This document shows, in pieces, positions 26,501 through 37,000 of a DNA stretch of 64,000 nt (within the stretch, counting starts at the first letter, position 1; each line of letters starts with the position of its first letter). The translations under genes were made by a program, and so were the position numbers. Below the pieces are notes generated by a model, which was not told the DNA's origin, did no database searches, and saw only the letters and a list, made by a program, of their open reading frames with translations. This stretch comes from Colius striatus (taxonomy: Eukaryota; Chordata; Aves; Coliiformes; Coliidae): assembly GCF_028858725.1 (NCBI RefSeq), contig NC_084759.1, forward strand, positions 134,522,171 to 134,586,170, in the 5' to 3' direction.

Positions 26501-28906
26501 TGGCTGAGAAGAGTAAAAAATGTGTTCTAAAGAAAGAAAGAAGTTTGCCTTCAGTTAGGTTTCAATATCTTACCTGTAAAGCTGCTGTTGATTCTTCACT
26601 AGGCAGGGAATCTATTAGAACATCAATATCTTTTGCAGTTCGTGCAATCAATGCTGCAAACAGCTGGGCGTACTCTTTACAAAAGGAAAAACAGCCTACT
26701 CAGTACATTGTTACAAAAAAACCCACAATTCTTCATACACAGCAGAGTCAAGTCTAAAACTAGAAGTATGTGAGTGTTAAAAGTTTTCCTACATGAAACC
26801 ATATCACAACTGATGAGAACTCAACTGAGTTAGAAGATGAAGGTAGTTTGACTGCAATCCTAAACGAGGTGGCTGGGCTTTGTACAAGTGAGAAAATAGC
26901 CCACCACGGTTAGACAGCTAATAAATCACTAATACCACTACTAAGTGTCCTAGCCACTACATCAAGTATTGAGAAGTAGCTAGAAACTCATTTAACTTTT
27001 CAATCCTTGTCTTGAAAAGTACCGCTAGACAAAAAAAATCAATAACACTAGAAATGATGTGAAAATACTGATTCAAATGGATGGGTTATTGAAATCACAT
27101 TGAGCAACAGATCATTAGTGAAACAATTTGAGGGGTTTTTAAAATTTATTTTTAAACACAAATAATTTCTATTCATCCCTGGAAGAAGTTGAATTGCTCC
27201 TGAGAAACTGAAAAGGATTGGAATTTTATAACAGACCTTAATTTAATTGCTGTATCATTGAAAGAACTGCATGGACTTCTAGTAAGAAGCATGATTGGCC
27301 AAAACCAAAACTTTTACACATGGAATTGCAACCATTCAATTTGAATTAAGTTGATTCCTAACCCCTCACATATTGAAACAGCCCCTTTCAATTTCCAATT
27401 TAAGATCTTATGTGTTTATCATAGAATTATTTTGGTTGGAAAAGGCCTTTAAGATCATTGAATCCAATGACTAACCCAACACTGTCAAGCTCATCACTAA
27501 CCCATGTCCCTCAGCATCTCACCTACAGGGCTTTTTAATATCACCGGGGATGCTGACTCCACCACCTCCCTGGGCAGCCTGAGCCAGTGTTTAACAACCC
27601 TCTCAATTACAGAGTTCTTCCAACAAAGAGTCAGCCTATCCAAGCCATGGGCAGCTTGCTTGATGCTTGACTGCTTCACAAATGATTTGTGGCAGTAAGA
27701 GAGAAAAATCTTTCTAATGGCAAAAATCTATAAAAAAGGCTGACACTCTCAAATGTAGACTTGACTTTAAAAACCAAAACACCAATGTATCAATTTCAAG
27801 CTTACTTGGGGTTACACCAGTGTTTACTTTTGAAGAGTTTTAAGGCTTTCTTTTTAAGACTTTAAATATATAAAGGCACATAACTGGTGGTTTTGTTTTT
27901 ACCTCATCAGGATCTCTAACATGGCTGTATAATTTTACTGAAGTCACTATATTCAGAACTTTGGGAAAAGATAAATCCAAAGAGAAGCCTACCATTTTAA
28001 GACCTTAACAAAACCTCCAACTCCTGGCACTGCACTGATGGCGGCACCTGGGACAGCAGCAGGTAAGCAAGGAAGTAAATGAGCCTTTCAACTGGCTCTT
28101 CCAACTAATTCCAGTATCAGAGAGTATACTACCATAGACCAATTAAAAGCTAGTATTCATCTGTCCTAAAATGTGCATCACTACACTCTAAACAGTCTTC
28201 CCTGATATCCTAGTAGACAAACCTCACCTGATACAATATACATGTAAAATTTTCTCACAAAAAAGGGCAAAAAACCCATCCAAATAAACAAGAGGAAAAT
28301 AAATCCTATGTATAAAGTGTAGCTGACAACAATTTATGACTTTAATAACTCGGCCAGTTACTGGTAGAATTGCTTGTTGAGCATAAGTCGAGTAAAGACT
28401 TTGTAAAATGCAATATAGCATATCAGAACACGTTCACATTTTGTCAGGCGAGGCAGAAAGGAGGACTTGCCTTCCGTGGGATTAGCAGGTTGATCTTTGT
28501 TTATTGCAGTCTGAATGTTGCTGAAAGAGGCCGGGGGGCCACACTGCTGCAGCACTCCGATGGCGTTACAGAACTGGTCTGCGAGCTGCAAGCAGTAAAG
28601 AGATCCTTAGTTTACTTCACTGCAACCTAGTGGCCCACCCCGTAGGGAGCACACCCCCGCAACCCATGGGGGCTGCCAGCGCTCGGCGCCGCGGGCAGAG
28701 GGATCGCATCCCCTCACACACGCAGCGGCCGAACGGGCGGGCCCGGCCACTGCGGCAGATACCGCGAGGGCAGGAGGAGTCGCAGCCCTGCGCCAGCCTT
28801 CCCTCTCTGCTGGTAAGAACAACGCCAGGCATTGCGGAAGGGAAAAGGACAGTGCCCGCCTCACCGAGTTCACGGCGTCCTGCAACTGCGTTAACCGGTC
28901 CGCCAT
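23365..28906 (-). CDS. MED21: Mediator complex subunit 21 (whole gene span, 4 coding exons)
   Basis: MED21 (SRB7) is a small helical subunit of the Mediator middle module. In known structures it pairs with MED7 and helps hold the hinge between the modules that contact RNA polymerase II. Joining exons 28865-28906, 28471-28585, 26574-26674 and 23365-23541 (minus strand) gives 144 codons plus stop, the same length as I recall for the human protein. It starts [14 protein letters not shown], continues [14 protein letters not shown], and has the coiled C-terminal half [12 protein letters not shown]...[16 protein letters not shown]. All joins keep the frame. Introns 1 and 3 are GT-AG, and intron 2 has a GC donor. 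An in-frame ATG lies five codons upstream (28919-28921), but MADRL is the conserved start. The gene is divergent from TM7SF3 and its promoter is CpG-rich, as expected for a housekeeping gene. Introns 2 and 3 contain CR1 fragments. Confidence 0.97.
23801..24062 (+). mobile_element. CR1 LINE 3'UTR fragment in MED21 intron 3
   Basis: It matches by eye the last about 260 bp of the CR1 copies at 6.1-6.38 kb and 21.7-21.94 kb, with a short internal loss near 23855, and ends in a decayed CCATTCTAAGATTCTAT tail. It is antisense to MED21. Confidence 0.85.
24381..24550 (-). mobile_element. CR1 LINE 3'UTR fragment in MED21 intron 3
   Basis: This is a CR1 3' end on the minus strand, beginning at a TCACAGAATC-type tail and running into AGGAGATTCCACAACCTCCC. 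It is strongly 5' truncated and lies in the MED21 sense orientation. Confidence 0.85.
24551..26573 (-). other. MED21 intron 3, remaining part
   Basis: Intronic DNA with a 19-A run at 25730-25748 (T run in the MED21 transcript). Open frames up to 151 codons occur on the minus strand near 25.7-26.1 kb, but they cross poly-A tracts and show no domain. No RNA gene was recognised. Confidence 0.6.
25730..25748. repeat. A homopolymer (19 bp)
   Basis: Uninterrupted A run on the plus strand. No retrogene body or target duplication was recognised beside it. Confidence 0.9.
26574..26674 (-). CDS. MED21: MED21 coding exon 3
   Basis: It encodes residues 53-86 (E)[18 protein letters not shown] ... ESTAALQ, with an AAAG acceptor and a GTAAGA donor. 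It ends in phase 0. Confidence 0.96.
27419..27630 (-). mobile_element. CR1 LINE 3'UTR fragment in MED21 intron 2
   Basis: The minus-strand CR1 end starts at ATCATAGAATTATTTTGGTT and continues through the ACTCCACCACCTCCCTGGGC segment. Its wording matches the copy at 1-728 better than the one at 14.5 kb, so it probably belongs to the older subfamily. Confidence 0.8.
28469..28470 (-). promoter_or_regulatory. MED21: Non-canonical GC splice donor of MED21 intron 2
   Basis: The donor reads AAG followed by GCAAGT on the minus strand. This is the strong consensus seen at GC-AG introns, which are spliced by the major spliceosome. No in-frame GT alternative restores the NPTEEYAQ junction. Confidence 0.85.
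28471..28585 (-). CDS. MED21: MED21 coding exon 2
   Basis: It encodes residues 15-52 (LADQFCNA ... QPANPTE) plus one base, after a CTTGCAG acceptor. The exon must end at AAG followed by GCAAGT, because the expected NPTEEYAQ junction appears only with that GC donor. Confidence 0.96.
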
Positions 28907-29640
28907 GACACCGCCGCCCACACCACCACCCTGACCGAGCGCGCGGCCACTGCGCAGCCAACCGCGCTCCTGGGAGGGGCGGCAGGCGGGGCCTCCTTCC
29001 GCCGGGTCAGGACGGGCTTAGCGCGCCCTCTGCAGGCCGGAAGGAGGCGCGACCCCGCCTCGGTTCCGGCAGGGGCAGAGACAGGGGCGGGGCCGGTAGC
29101 TGCGTGGGCAGTACCGGGGGCAGCTCCGCACCGTTTCTGAGCCACAGGAAACCATTTTCTGACACTTTTTGCTTCTTCGCCTTCGTGTAGCAGCCGCCGA
29201 GCCCCTCCGCTGGGGCCAGGCGGGCCCGGGCCCCGGCTCCGAATATCACGCGCCGCGGCGGAAAGGCAGCCGTGGCCCAGGCGGTGCTGTGGGCAATGCC
29301 GGAGGGGAGCACAGGCGTGGGGGAGCGTCGGACGCTGCCACGGCTGCCGTTCTTCTGCAGAAACTGGCACTCTCAGGTCCTGTCTTTATCCATGTTTCTC
29401 TTGTAGCAGGCTAACAAGTGAAACAGCCCGGTTTCTGTGCTATCGTCCCTAGAAGGCCGGTGTGCTCTGGGGCGCACAGCTTTTGCTGCACCAGAGCCGC
29501 TCCGAGTCCAGCTGAAGGCAGCGTCACCGTGCCTGTGCTCCTTACCAGCCCCGAGCTCAGCTGGCACCGAGCCTGCGGGATTGGGAGCCGCAAAAAGCCA
29601 GGAGTGTAGTGCCCTCAGCCATCTGTCTTACGGCCAGCAA
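28600..29640. promoter_or_regulatory. CpG-rich promoter block of MED21
   Basis: This dense CpG and GC block covers MED21 exon 1, intron 1 and about 700 bp upstream. It holds GC-box-like GGGCGG words and a TGCGCAG word just upstream of the start codon. It probably initiates MED21 and perhaps an antisense transcript. Open frames up to 159 codons here are expected from GC richness and show no domain. Confidence 0.75.
28865..28906 (-). CDS. MED21: MED21 coding exon 1
   Basis: It encodes residues 1-14 ([14 protein letters not shown]) and ends in phase 0 at a GTGAG donor. Confidence 0.96.
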
Positions 29641-30770
29641 GAGCCTTCTGTGCCCATAAATTGGAGAGTAAACACTGATTTGTGCTAGTCAGTCCATGTC
29701 CAGTATTGAGCTAATGGTCATTCAGCACCTAAATCCATTCCCTCTGAAAGCCAGACACGGTATGGGCCTTTTCACAGTCAGGGAGCTCTCCTGATGACCT
29801 CCAGCCTTCACAACTGACAGCCAGCCTGGTGGCCAGGCTGGACTTTAGGAAACACCTGCAAGCACCAGGCAGGTGGGACAAGAGACCTGGAAAGGTCCTG
29901 TGCTCCCTGCTTTCAGGTTTAATGAGACACAACCATGTGACCTGCTCTTGTGTCAGCCATACTATGGCTTCATGGAGGCAGATGGGCTGGAGACCTTCAG
30001 AAGCTTCTTCTGGCTAACTTGCAGAGGTGCTGTGGGTACACCCACTCAGCTGCAATGTGTATGTCATAAGACTCTTTTGACACTTGTTACCCTCTGCTAT
30101 GACACAAGCTAATCTGACAAGAGTGTTTTTCTGATGGTCTAGTTTTGCTGCATACAAACTGGGACATGGAGTTGCTCCGTGTTCCTATGTTAAAAACCCA
30201 AGTCACAAACTACTATGCTGTGGATCAAAACCCACTGTATGTTTTTAAGGGGCTTATGTTAGAGCTGTTATTGAAGACAACAAGTTCGTTCTTGGATTTC
30301 CATGAGCGGGATTTATGCTGGACTGAGCCTGGAATAAGTTAGCTTTATAACACAAGACAAACCTCTCGCAGGCACCATTTGTCCATGACTGAAAGCCACA
30401 TGTGAGCAGTGTGTGAATGCTGGGCTGTGAATAAACAGTGACTGAGAGGAGAGGTCAGCTATGACAATAGCATACACTAAACACACTTTTAGCATCTCAT
30501 GGATTTTGACTTACGGAAACCTCATTGAGCAGAACAAAACTACACCTCAGCAAACTAGATAACCTGACAGAGAAAAGCTGCCTTTCTAAACGTAGCAGGC
30601 AAAGGCACGGAGAAGGAAGTACATCCATTTATTTGAAATAGGGATAGGCATGGATTGGCAGCCATCTATCTCCGTGTTCTTCTTGTGCCAGACTGACAAC
30701 CTTCCGTTTGCATTTTTAACCAGAAAGTGTATCGAAACGAGCTAGGAGAGGGGGAAAAAAATTAAACAGA
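29641..30770. other. Spacer between the two promoter blocks
   Basis: Ordinary composition separates the two CpG-rich blocks. No exon, RNA gene or repeat was recognised. Confidence 0.55.
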
Positions 30771-30856
30771 GCAGGGGCGGTCGTACGAGGCTTGGGAGGA
30801 TAAAAGCCGCCTTGAGAGGGACAGCGGTGGCCGTTACCTCAGTCTTTCTGGCGCAG

Positions 30857-31022
30857 GTGGGTGAGGGGCGCTGGCGCGAACGGCGTCGCGGCGGGCGGGG
30901 CCTGTGAGGCGGTGCAGAGCCCGCCTTCGTGGGCGCTACCCCGCCTTACAGACCCCGCCCGGCCTGAGTCCCACCTCACCGCTCTGGCTCGCTCTCCGCT
31001 TCATCTCCCCTTCCCTCCGCAG
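30857..31022 (+). other. TM7SF3: Predicted 5'UTR intron of TM7SF3
   Basis: A donor (GCGCAG then GTGGGTGAGG) lies at 30857. A strong acceptor, with a polypyrimidine tract ending CCTCCGCAG, ends at 31022, four bases before the ATG. Removing 166 bp would leave a short untranslated first exon of a few tens of bases. This is inferred from splice-site form only. The alternative is an unspliced leader. Confidence 0.5.
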
Positions 31023-31026
31023 CTCC

Positions 31027-31096
31027 ATGGCGTTCACCCATTGCGGCGTGGTACTCCTGGGGCTCCTGGGGGTCCTGAGCCATGGCAACGCCTCAG
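31027..31096 (+). CDS. TM7SF3: TM7SF3 coding exon 1
   Basis: It encodes the signal peptide, residues 1-23 (MAFTHCGVVLLGLLGVLSHG then NAS), and ends in phase 1 at GTGAGT. The ATG has G at +4. Confidence 0.93.
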
Positions 31097-34000
31097 GTGA
31101 GTACGGTGCGGGAAGGAAGGGGGACAGATACTATAGGCCGTGGCCGCCATTAGGCTGCTGAGGGGCCAGAGAAGCCTGGTTTGTCGGGGAGAAGGAGTTT
31201 TTGGCCAGGTCGATGACTATCAGACAAGGGGCTTGTTGCCAGGAGAGACCAGGAGAGCATTTTGGGAGTGTCTCGCGCGGCGGCGGGGCGACTTGCTGAT
31301 GTCTGGAGGGTTGAGCGTGAGTGAAGATCAAAGCGAAGATGGAACTGTCTGCGGAGCTGAAGGAGTTTTATAGATTCATGGTTATCATAATATTTGATGT
31401 GACCAAGAAGAACCCGTTCCCCTACCCCCCCCCCGCTTTTTTTCCTTGTGATTTCATCTTTTTACAGCTTAATAGCATGAACACCATCAATTTAACTCTT
31501 ACATGGATGTGCTGCACTAATTTTAACTGTTGTAGGAATATAGTATAGGCTGATGAGGCTGATGTATTCCTTCTAAGGAAACAAGGTGGCATTCACTACC
31601 TGTGAGTTTATACAAGAAAAAGAACAAAGTTAATAGCAGGAGGTTGCAGGATGGTTTTTGACTACATTTATTGTGGATTCCCAACACCCTGCAAATTGTG
31701 TTGGCAGTCCCTTGTCCCTATAAAACTAAGGAAATCGACTATACTCTTTAGAACTTGGAGCTTGGTTCCTAAAATTACTTCTTGGCCATGCTGATGTAAT
31801 CTGACTTTATTTGGCACAGTTTTGAGTGTGGGTTTTTTTGTAATTCCTCTGTGTTTCTGCGTGTGCCTAAAATAGGCCTCCAGAGGTAAGTTTATTATAA
31901 TGAGTACGGTTTATGAAGATTTAGCAGTCACTTTCTTCTGGTTAAACTCTCACCTATTCAAATAAATGAAATAAAATTATCAGTTTCCTCTCAGAGATAA
32001 GCAAACAATTCTTTACATTCAGGCTGATGAAAGCCTTATCATCTTAGTTTTTGTTTATTTTTAAGTTTGCCTCTAACGAAGCTTAATTGTCCAAAATGAG
32101 AAATCTACTCTTGAGATACTTTGCAACTCTGAATGACATTGCCCTGAATCAGTCTCAAGAGTGGAAGGCTTCTTTCCCCACCCCCCCTGAACTCTCCTGT
32201 CCAAGATGTTAGTGAAAAGCCAAGTGTTTCAGGCTTGCAGGCCCCAGAAGCTTCTACTTGGCACCTGATAGTGGAAAGTAGGTCTGAGAAGGAAGGTTTG
32301 GTGTTCTCATATCTTAATTTTTACATTAAAATATGCTGAAAAGCAGTTTGTCTCCTGAACTTGATTGCAAATGAGTCATGTGTTGAGTTTTCTGTTTTCA
32401 GTATGTAAAAAGGCAAAATGAATATGGGTCTAAGCTAACTACTTTGCCTTGAAGCAGTCTGTTGCTGTATTTCCTTGCAAAATTGAAGGGGGAAGGGAGA
32501 AAGTGTTTTCCACATGAAAAGCTCATAAGCTATGTAATTTGTGTACCAATGTGTGATCATTAGGCCCTTTAAACAAGGACACTTGCTTAATAGTTCACTT
32601 ATTTGTCTTGTGGTTATTCAGTCTTGGACATGCAGGTTTGCAGTGATGGTCTCTGCTGTTTTCTAATACTAGAAGTTCCTACATCATTTTGAAAGTGCTG
32701 ATAAGTAAAATACTATTGGCCTGTACTACTCTCTGAGGTTCTGATGGACAGCATCTCTTCAAACTTTGTATTTGTGCAGAATTGTTTTATTTTGGGACTA
32801 ACCAAATAAGGGTTGAAGTTAGCAAAATAAAATGAGATAGACTTTTGCTCTGCTTTCTTCCGCTGCTGTGAGGTGAGTGGAGGCATTATGAGGATAGGAG
32901 CTCACCTCTGTTTATATATCATCAAGTGGCAAAAAGATGGCTAGAGATGCCATCTTGTTACCTTTCAAGGAGCTTCACCTTCATGAAGTAGAAGTGTAAC
33001 TGGCCTTGTTTGCTACATCCAAATGAGGTTGCTTAGTGTTGGAAAACCTAAAGTGAATTTAGTGTAATCAGAATTGGTCAATGCCCACCTCAGAAAGGGG
33101 GCTTATCTGCATGAGCTGAGTTTGTGCTAGCTGTTTAGTCTATACAGAGAAAAAAAATTCAGACTAGGAGGTTGACACAGACTAATTCAGCTACCTGAAT
33201 GTACTGGACAGCTGGTCCCTTGCATCTTGATGCATTATTGCCCAGACATGCAAGTGACATCTTAATCAACAGTGACTAAGGCCAGGTCTTCCATGTTCTG
33301 ACTGATTATCAAAGTGGATTAGTAAAGCTGTAGGCAGGTGAGGTGAGTACTTCTTCCCTCACTTTTCAGAATGTAGACACTCTCATTACTTCTAACTTAA
33401 TGAACAGAATAGTCTTCTGGAATGGGAAAAGTACAGTTGGTGATAGTGCCACAGGATGTGGCTATCGTCAAACTGTGCTTTAAGCATGAGTCTTGGTACA
33501 CATGCAATTGAAGTTTAGAAGCTTACATACATCTGGCTTCTTTTTGAGGTGAGATGAATGTTGTTTTTATTTGGGGTTTTACTACTGTGGGGAGACACGG
33601 ACCTAGTAGCAGGACTCTGCTATGCATTTGTGTAGGCATGGTCTTTCAGATCTGGTAGAATATGGCTGTTGCCTTTATTCTGTTAGATTTTTCTGTCATG
33701 TTTTCCATACTCAAACTGGTTTTCAGTGAGCTTGCATTTCATCTCCATTAAATGTCTTCATGTGACTATTTCTTGACATCTTCCCCATGCTGGAAGGTGG
33801 TTCTTACCTCTTAAAGCTTACATAAGTTATTTGCATATCCACTGTAAATTTGTTGATATGAAATAGAAATACATTTTCTCTGACTGTGGAGAACTTCTTT
33901 GAGACAGGTGTAATATTTGAATATGGCTCTGCAGGTAAAGATTGTTTCTCTATGGGCAGCAGTAGTGTTTCTTTAGTTGTCTGAATTCATGGAAATTGGA

Positions 34001-37000
34001 TTTATAGATGTCATCAAGAACCTTTTGTGGTTAACTGGTTATTGGTGATGGAGATTGACACTTGATTCTTGAAGCCGGAAATGTGGTTTCTTAAAGCATC
34101 AAATGAACTGAGTGCTTGGTACTGAATAAGCAGAATGGAAACCATTCAAACTGAGTGGTGCTTGTGTGGGAAACTGAGTGGTGCTTGTGTGGGAAACTGC
34201 GTGTCACAGGGAACAGATAACAGATGCTGAGCCTCTGTGGAGTTGATTACCTTGTTGCATAGAGTTAGGAATAATGACTTTTGATCTCAGAAGGGCTCAG
34301 AGAGGTTCAATTCCTTTGCTGTCTTTACAAATTTTACCATTCATGGGGGAAAAAAGATATAATGCAGAGTGATGGAGTAGACTGTTGTCCACCTCTTTGT
34401 CAGATATTTTATATGCTGGACTATGTGTGCTCCTGTTTTGTATTGATACTAGTGTAACGAGTAATACACACTCAATACTCCATCTTTGCTTTGTTCTTGT
34501 TCAGTTTCAGCAATGCTGACTTCCTTTAATCATATTTTCAGTTGATAGTCTCTGTAATAGTTCTTTTTTTTTTTTGTATCTAGCATGAAACTACTCTGAA
34601 GTGCAGTGACTATCATATTTCTCCCTACAAGGTGGGGAAGAGGGGATAGCCTGGCACCTTAAAGTGTGTTTCCAGACCTTTACTATTTAAAGTGAGTGAA
34701 GCAATAAAAAAATATTGTGATGCTTGTCTTCTGTTCCTAGCTCTGTTGTTGACTTACTGGGTCAACTACCTCACTTCTGTGGTGATGTTCTCTTTGCTGT
34801 ATGTGCTGCCAAACCTGCAGTCCTGTTTGATGTGTTACTTCAGTGAGATCAAGCTCACCAAAGGAGCAGCTTGCATGCTGTGGCCAGTGCTACCTGTTCA
34901 TGGAGGTTTTGGTATCTGTCCTTCAAATCGTTGACAACACTGAAATATGTGTAGCTCAGCCTAGTGTCTGTCTGAGAACTTGCAGTGGCATTAAGCCTGA
35001 TAAATTGTGAATTGGTAAATTTGTCTTGCTCTCCATGTTCCTCTTCTGTCTCGGTGCACCACCAGTGACTCATTCAAATGACAGAAAAAGAGAAGGTTGG
35101 AAAGGTGCTGTGGTGCTGTAGTTTGTGGCCATGTATCAGTTGCTTTTCCAGCAAACTTCTTAGAAGATTCTGCTGCTCTGCAGCACTTGTGAACTCTTCT
35201 TTTAGTCATCTTTCAAGCCTGGCCAGAAGTTGGTTCCAGGAGCCTGTGAACAAGCTAAAAAATAATCATCTGATGGATGTAGCCGTTCTTGTTCTTCAAA
35301 CTAAATACATACTCTTCTGTCCAGACTTTGGTTTAAAATATGCCATACACACTGTTTTAGGAGCAATTATGCAAACAGTGAAGCAGTGTAAAACACTGTG
35401 CCTTAACTTACCATGCTAATTAAACTTGAGAGAGTGCCTCTGACATGTAGAGTCTCATGATCATGTTGAAGCAGTGGCTGCTTGTCTTGCTGACAAATCT
35501 GTTCTTATTTATGTGGAGGCCTTGGGGTGCAAGTACAGAGTAGAGATGAGAAGCAAGACAGAGCAATGCAGTTTTTTTCCACTTGACATACTGCACAGAG
35601 AAGCTGTATATGGTTTCAGATTTCTCATTAAAAGAATGTCTAAGTGTGGATATCTTGTCATTCAGAAAACTGGTCATATAGATCAAAGTAAAATATTTTT
35701 CCTGCATACTCAACTTTCACTCCAAATTTGAGTCCATAGATGTACAGTCTGTGCCTTTTGAATGCTTTTCCTGAGCATTCATACTGCTAGTTGCATTTCT
35801 AGTAGAACTTAAGAGTTAAGGAGGAAAGAGGCCTTGTGAAAGGGAGGTTATCTGAATACCGCTCAAAGCCTCTGTCAGAAACTGAAGAAAAGACAAAGCT
35901 GTTTTGTAGCACTAATTTTACATTAATTACTGTTTGAAAACTTGGAGCAGAAACTTTTTTCCTACCTTAACTTGAACTGCAGATGATGGGACAGAAAAAT
36001 AGACAGGCTTTTTTTTTTCTGTTTTTTTCCTTCTAGATGGTTTATGATCTCCATATTTCAGCTGGGGTTTCGCTGATGCCTAAGTATTGGTATTAACTGC
36101 ATTTTGGGACTAAGCATGTAAAGGTTGAAGTTAGCAAGATAAAATGAGTTAGACTTTTCTTCTGCTTTCTTCCTCAGCTGGTGAGGTGAGTGGAAGAGTC
36201 ATAAAGGTAGGAGCTCACCTCTGCTTATATATCATCAAGAGGCAAAAAGATGGCTAAAGATGCCAGTTTCTGGCAGGAGAGAGTGAAGAATAACACGAAA
36301 GGAGTTAAAGTACTAGGTATGGTTTCAGATGAGAAGACTATATCCCTTCTATTTTTTGAATAGGAGACCACCAGAATTGTCAACAACAATGCATGTAGTA
36401 TGGTGCTGTTGATTACTTCTTTTGGAGTACTAGATGATATCAACCCTTTACACTAGAAGAGACAATTCTAATTGAGGAAGTACTGTATACGTGTTTAGGC
36501 TTGATAAGTTTTAGCTCTGCTGGACTACTGTGTGTGTGTGCAAGGGAGTTCAGGGAAAAACCTGAAAGTCATTTTGCATGCTCTGGAAGCATCTCTTCTG
36601 CCTGCTAACCACCAGGAAAAGAGAATCTTGTCACTTCCGCTCAGCTGTTTCTCTTTCCTTCCTTGAAGTCCCTTGTCACTCAAGAGCCCAGCACAGGGGA
36701 AAAAACCAGGCTTTCTTGCTGGACTTGAATGATGAACCACAGCTGACTCTCAAAGAATCTTATATCCTAGGTCATGTGCTTCTCTTTAAATTGAAATGAC
36801 AGTGGATCATGGGATTATGATCATCATAAGAAGAAATAGTCTTGTTTGTGTCTTGGAAAAATGAGTCTGATTTTTTTCTTTTAATTAAAAAAATCAGGTT
36901 GTAGCAGTTCTAATAAAGAATAATGTTGGGAACAAGACATGAAGTAGCTGCAAGTCGGAAAGTATACACTTGTGAGTTTACAAATTGGACTCTGCACTGT

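Larger units (their letters stand above)
30771..31110 (+). promoter_or_regulatory. TM7SF3: TM7SF3 promoter and CpG-rich leader region
   Basis: The GC-rich block contains GGGGCGG near 30774, an ATAAAAG TATA-like word at 30800-30806, and then the leader. If the TATA-like word is used, transcription would start near 30830. The block also carries a candidate leader intron ending just before the start codon. Confidence 0.6.

Noticed and set aside
28038-28062. Exon-like plus-strand text: ATG GCG GCA ... then a GTAAGC donor, inside MED21 intron 2
   Set aside because: Only eight codons, no promoter or downstream partner exon was found, and it lies antisense within an intron. Likely chance.
28891-29370. 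Minus-strand open frame of 159 codons upstream of MED21
   Set aside because: It lies in a CpG island where stops are rare. The residues are Ala/Arg/Pro/Gly-rich with no domain, and it overlaps the promoter.
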